From Candidatus Peribacteraceae bacterium (GTDB lineage: Bacteria; Patescibacteriota; Gracilibacteria; Peribacterales; Peribacteraceae): a DNA stretch of 6,052 nucleotides. Every line of letters begins with the position of its first letter. Position 1 is the stretch's first letter. Position numbers and translations under genes: made by a program. Under the pieces are notes generated by a model that saw only the letters and a list, made by a program, of their open reading frames with translations, searched no databases and was not told the DNA's origin. The stretch lies in contig JAGOUB010000061.1 of NCBI GenBank assembly GCA_018061525.1, positions 1 to 6,052 on the forward strand, written 5' to 3'. Shown here in pieces: positions 3,097 to 6,052 of the stretch.

Positions 3097-5223
3097 ATGC
3101 TCTGCACGGTCGTCACCGCCTCCAAGAGCCGCGAGATCGGCGAAGGCCTGACGTACGACACGGGCGGTTTGCCGGCGCAGCTGGGCTCGCTTGTGCGTGC
3201 GCCCTTCCGCGGTGGGGCGATCGAGGGATTGGTGACGGCGCTCGATGTGCCGGCGCCGGCGGGCGTGACCATGAAATCGCTGCTGGCGGTGTTGTCTCCC
3301 ATTCCCCTGCTCTCGCCCGAGCACCTGCAACTGGCCGAGTGGCTGGCGCGTGAATACCGCTGCGGGTTCCGCCAGGCACTGCAGCTCTTCCTGCCGGCGC
3401 TGCCGTGGAGCTCGGCGTTGCCAAAGGTGCAGCTCACCTACGCGCTGGCCGAGAAGAAGCCCGACATCGATGTCTCGTCGCTTTCACGCTCGCCGGCGCA
3501 ATTGCGCGCGGTTGCCTTACTGGAAGAGCGCGGTCCCCTCTCGGCCGAGGCGTTGGCGGAGGCCGGTGTCACCCCGGCGGTGCGGAAGGCTCTTATCGCC
3601 AAGGAGTGGATCCGCGAAATCGAGATCGCGCTGGAGGAGACGGTCGTCGGCCCCATCGAGCCGCGCGAGCCCATGCTCACGCCGCCGCAGCAGACGGCGC
3701 GCGATGCCATTGTGGCCGAGCCGCGCCCCACGCTGCTCTTCGGCGTGACGGGCAGCGGCAAGACCGAGGTCTATGCCTCGTCGGCCGCGGCCGCGCTCAA
3801 GGCCGGCAAGCAGGCGATGATCCTGGTGCCGGAGATCCTCCTGACTGAGCACCTCCTCGACCGCTTCACCACGCTGGCGCCGCCCGAGCGCACGGCCGTC
3901 ATCCACAGTCGCCTCACGCCCGCTGCCCGCCGCGAGGCCTGGCGCCGGGTCTGGAGCGGGCAGGCGCGCCTCATCATCGGCTCACGGTCGGCGCTGTTCG
4001 CGCCCGCGCGCGACCTTGGCTTCATCGCGCTCGACGAGGAGCACGAGTGGACCTACAAGAACGAGCAGACGCCGCGCTACCATGCTCGCGAGACGGCCGA
4101 GAAATTGATGGCGCTCAAGGACGGCCGGCTGGTGCTGGGTTCGGCCACGCCCTCGCTCGAGAGTTGGGCGCGCGCTCAGACCGATCGCTACGCGCTGCAG
4201 CGCCTGCCCGCGCGCTTCGCCGACGTGCCCATGCCGAGCGTGCGCATCGTCGACCTGGCGCAGGCTGATTTCGGCGAGCACTTCCCTTTCACGGCGTCGC
4301 TGGTCGAGGACCTGCGCGCCACGCTCGCGCGCGGCGAGCAGGCCATCCTCTTCTTGAACCGGCGCGGCATGGCCTCGGCTGTGCTCTGCCTGCAGTGTCG
4401 TCGCCGGCTGGTGTCGTCGCTGTCGGGCTTGCCGTTCACCGTCCATCACAATGCCCAGAACTTCCCGTATCTTCTCGACCACGTCGCCGGTTTGCAGGCA
4501 CCCATGCCGGCCACCTGCCCGTCGTGCGGCTCGTCCGACCTCAAGCCCGTGGGCGCCGGTACGCAGCGCATCGAGGCGATCATGCAAAAACTCCTGCCGC
4601 AGGCGCGGTTGCTGCGCGCCGACCGCGACACGCTCAAGAGTCCCGAAGACATCCGCGCGCTGCTGGGGGCGATGACCTCCGGCCAGGCCGACATCCTCAT
4701 CGGCACGCAGTCGGTGGTGAAGGGCCTCGACCTGCCGGGTGTGACGCTGGCGGCCGTGCTCGTGGCCGACGTCGGCTTGTCGCTGCCGACCTTCCGTGCC
4801 GGCGAACGCGTCTTCCAATTGCTCACGCAGCTGGCCGGACGCAGCGGCCGCCGCGCCGCGGGAACCGTCGTCATTCAAACGTTCCGCCCCGACGCGCTCG
4901 AGATCCGCGCCGCCGCCGCGCACGACGCCGAATTCTATTTGAAGGAAGAGATGTCCGTCCGCCAGGCACTGCGTTACCCGCCGTTTACGCGCATGGTGCG
5001 CTTCCTGGTCGCCGATCCTGGTGCCGAGGCGCGTGCCAAAGCGCTGGCGGCCGCCATCCGTCCCAAGCTGGGTCCCGACGGTGCCGTCACGGCCGCGCCG
5101 ACCTTCTACGGTAATGGCCGAGAATGGCATGTTTTACTACGCGCTACTGATCCCCTCCCCTTGCTGGATGGGCTCAATTTGGAGGGTATCTCGGTGGATG
5201 TGGATCCGGTGGATTGTCTCTGA
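3097..5223 (+). CDS. priA: Primosomal protein N' (PriA), superfamily 2 DNA helicase for replication restart
   Basis: Seen: 708 residues. An N-terminal 3'-DNA-end-binding domain (about 1-105) and a winged-helix region precede LTPPQQTA (194). Helicase motifs follow in order: Walker A GVTGSGKT (216-223), LVPEI, GSRSALFAP, DEEH (313-316), GSATPSLE (348-355), ILFLNRRG (417-424), GTQSVVKG (536-543) and QLAGRSGR (578-585). A C-terminal domain follows. Known: PriA binds abandoned forks and D-loops and reloads the replicative helicase. Odd: the zinc region keeps only CLQC (C431, C434) and CPSC (C474, C477). The four middle cysteines that bind the second zinc in E. coli PriA are absent. ATG at 3097 is preferred over GTG at 3091, because GTG begins directly after the -10 box. 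No terminator hairpin is seen after the stop. Confidence 0.96.
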   Translation: MLCTVVTASKSREIGEGLTYDTGGLPAQLGSLVRAPFRGGAIEGLVTALDVPAPAGVTMKSLLAVLSPIPLLSPEHLQLAEWLAREYRCGFRQALQLFLPALPWSSALPKVQLTYALAEKKPDIDVSSLSRSPAQLRAVALLEERGPLSAEALAEAGVTPAVRKALIAKEWIREIEIALEETVVGPIEPREPMLTPPQQTARDAIVAEPRPTLLFGVTGSGKTEVYASSAAAALKAGKQAMILVPEILLTEHLLDRFTTLAPPERTAVIHSRLTPAARREAWRRVWSGQARLIIGSRSALFAPARDLGFIALDEEHEWTYKNEQTPRYHARETAEKLMALKDGRLVLGSATPSLESWARAQTDRYALQRLPARFADVPMPSVRIVDLAQADFGEHFPFTASLVEDLRATLARGEQAILFLNRRGMASAVLCLQCRRRLVSSLSGLPFTVHHNAQNFPYLLDHVAGLQAPMPATCPSCGSSDLKPVGAGTQRIEAIMQKLLPQARLLRADRDTLKSPEDIRALLGAMTSGQADILIGTQSVVKGLDLPGVTLAAVLVADVGLSLPTFRAGERVFQLLTQLAGRSGRRAAGTVVIQTFRPDALEIRAAAAHDAEFYLKEEMSVRQALRYPPFTRMVRFLVADPGAEARAKALAAAIRPKLGPDGAVTAAPTFYGNGREWHVLLRATDPLPLLDGLNLEGISVDVDPVDCL

Positions 5224-5240
5224 CGGCCGGGCCCTCAACG

Positions 5241-5269
5241 TTGTCCGAAAGCCGTTTTTGTGCTACAAT
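5241..5269 (+). promoter_or_regulatory. Promoter of the gene at 5289
   Basis: TTGTCC (5241-5246) and TACAAT (5264-5269) are spaced 17 nt apart, with an extended TGc before the -10. The predicted start is near 5276, leaving a leader of only about 13 nt without a Shine-Dalgarno. It sits in the priA-to-5289 gap, so the downstream gene can be expressed independently of priA. Confidence 0.75.
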
Positions 5270-5288
5270 AAAGAGAAACCCACACCCC

Positions 5289-6052
5289 ATGTCGACCGCC
5301 TCGAGTCCCACCCTCCCCGGCAGCGATGAGCGCGATGAGTTGGCGCTCGGCGAACACGAAATCGTCGATCTGCACGACGGCCGCGAGTACCCCGACCGGT
5401 TGCTAGTCGAGCGGATCGAAGGCTTTAGTCACACGACTGTCTCGCGCTTGGGGCAGCTCTTCACGCTCGGTCGCTATGATCCCGAGCGCGCTGCCCTGGA
5501 TGCGGCCATCGCCGCCCGCGCCGAGGAGCGCCGTCGTCTGCGCGGCACCGCCCCCGAGGCCGCCCCGCTCCGAGCCTTGGCCAAGAAATCCGATAGCAAG
5601 CTGGAAGCCCTGCGCGATCAGGATCGCGGCTACCAGCACGTGATCGACTACTACCAGGGCCGCATTCGCCAAGAATCGCCCGAGCCCAAGAGCACGCTCG
5701 GCCGTTGGTGGAAGTGGGTGGCTGGCGAGGGTGCACAGGTGAAGGAGTACCGCCGTAAGCTCGCGATGGTTGAGGGCGCGCACAAGGAGACGGCCGACAA
5801 GCTGGCCGCCGACCCGCGCGAGCGCATGCAGCGCGAGTTCGCAGTCGACGACCGCAACCTCCGCCTGCTCATCATCCAATACGCCCCTACGGTAGCACCG
5901 CAGTTGCCTGAGCTGCTCCACGCATTAGCTGCTGGCAATGATAAGCCGCTTCGTGATGCCTTGCGCCGCGCCTTCCCCCCTGCTCCTTCTCCTTCCGATG
6001 AGGAGGAGAATATTATGAAAGTGGCCCAGAAGCTGCGCGGCGAGTACGCCGG
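5289..6052 (+). CDS. Unrecognised soluble charged protein, 5' part (254 residues in window)
   Basis: I do not recognise this protein. The frame is open from ATG 5289 to the window edge, where it is cut. Seen: an acidic N-terminus (GSDERDELALGEHEIVDLHD), then mostly helical, Arg/Glu/Lys-rich sequence. No signal peptide or membrane helix is visible, so it is probably cytoplasmic. Helices about 75-135 (AAIAARAEERRRLRG..., KKSDSKLEALRDQ) could form coiled coils. A tryptophan cluster, W140, W141 and W143, sits in GRWWKWVAG. A Pro/Ser-rich, then acidic linker (PPAPSPSDEEE, about 232-242) suggests a domain boundary before the end of the window. There is no Shine-Dalgarno, but a good promoter lies just upstream. 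It follows priA by 65 bp on the same strand without an intervening terminator, so partial read-through is possible. Confidence 0.8.
   Translation, partial: MSTASSPTLPGSDERDELALGEHEIVDLHDGREYPDRLLVERIEGFSHTTVSRLGQLFTLGRYDPERAALDAAIAARAEERRRLRGTAPEAAPLRALAKKSDSKLEALRDQDRGYQHVIDYYQGRIRQESPEPKSTLGRWWKWVAGEGAQVKEYRRKLAMVEGAHKETADKLAADPRERMQREFAVDDRNLRLLIIQYAPTVAPQLPELLHALAAGNDKPLRDALRRAFPPAPSPSDEEENIMKVAQKLRGEYA

Noticed and set aside
3982..5130. 382-residue open frame on the minus strand inside priA
   Set aside because: It is a long antisense shadow of a high-GC gene. The priA motifs on the plus strand are decisive, and no ribosome site or family pattern supports the antisense frame.
1..6052. 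CRISPR array, insertion sequence, attachment site or toxin-antitoxin module
   Set aside because: No spaced direct repeats, transposase motifs or terminal inverted repeats were found. The two small minus-strand genes are separate units with separate terminators, unlike a toxin-antitoxin operon.

Overview
This is a GC-rich, gene-dense bacterial stretch without phage, IS, CRISPR or toxin-antitoxin signatures. It carries housekeeping DNA-maintenance genes (rarA, priA), two small membrane-protein genes (DUF4383-like and VKOR-like), a tRNA-Pro, a pair of small paralogous genes of unknown function, and the start of an unrecognised gene. All five complete protein genes end in TGA, so this is not one of the lineages that reassign UGA. 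I cannot name the organism. A GC-rich candidate-phylum (Patescibacteria-like) or Deinococcus-like bacterium would fit the leaderless promoter style, but this is a low-confidence guess.

Layout: (1) 1-739 minus, 5' part of rarA, running off the left edge. (2) 740-872, a divergent intergenic region with a rarA promoter and a perfect 14-bp palindrome. (3) 873-1226 plus, DUF4383-like four-helix membrane protein, closed by a rho-independent terminator. (4) 1307-1999 plus, VKOR-family thiol oxidoreductase. (5) 2037-2339 and 2495-2830, both minus, two small paralogous genes. Each has an AT-rich TTGACA promoter, a related untranslated leader, a GGAG ribosome site and its own terminator. (6) 2966-3041 minus, tRNA-Pro(TGG) with encoded CCA. 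(7) 3097-5223 plus, priA, divergent from the tRNA. (8) 5289-6052 plus, an unrecognised soluble, charged protein with its own promoter, cut by the right edge.

The most striking pattern is in gene starts. rarA, the VKOR gene and priA each have a TANNNT -10 box, preceded by TG, exactly 6 nt before the start codon, with no Shine-Dalgarno sequence. They look leaderless. The two small paralogs instead have leaders of about 50 nt with clear GGAG sites. Both initiation modes therefore seem to coexist here, and they sort by gene type.

Functionally, rarA and priA both act at stalled or collapsed replication forks but are not co-transcribed. The VKOR protein would supply disulfide-forming power at the membrane; no partner thioredoxin or DsbA is in the window. 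Nothing here forms a demonstrable new multi-gene system. The best candidates for new biology are the duplicated promoter-leader-gene unit and the PriA that has lost one zinc site.
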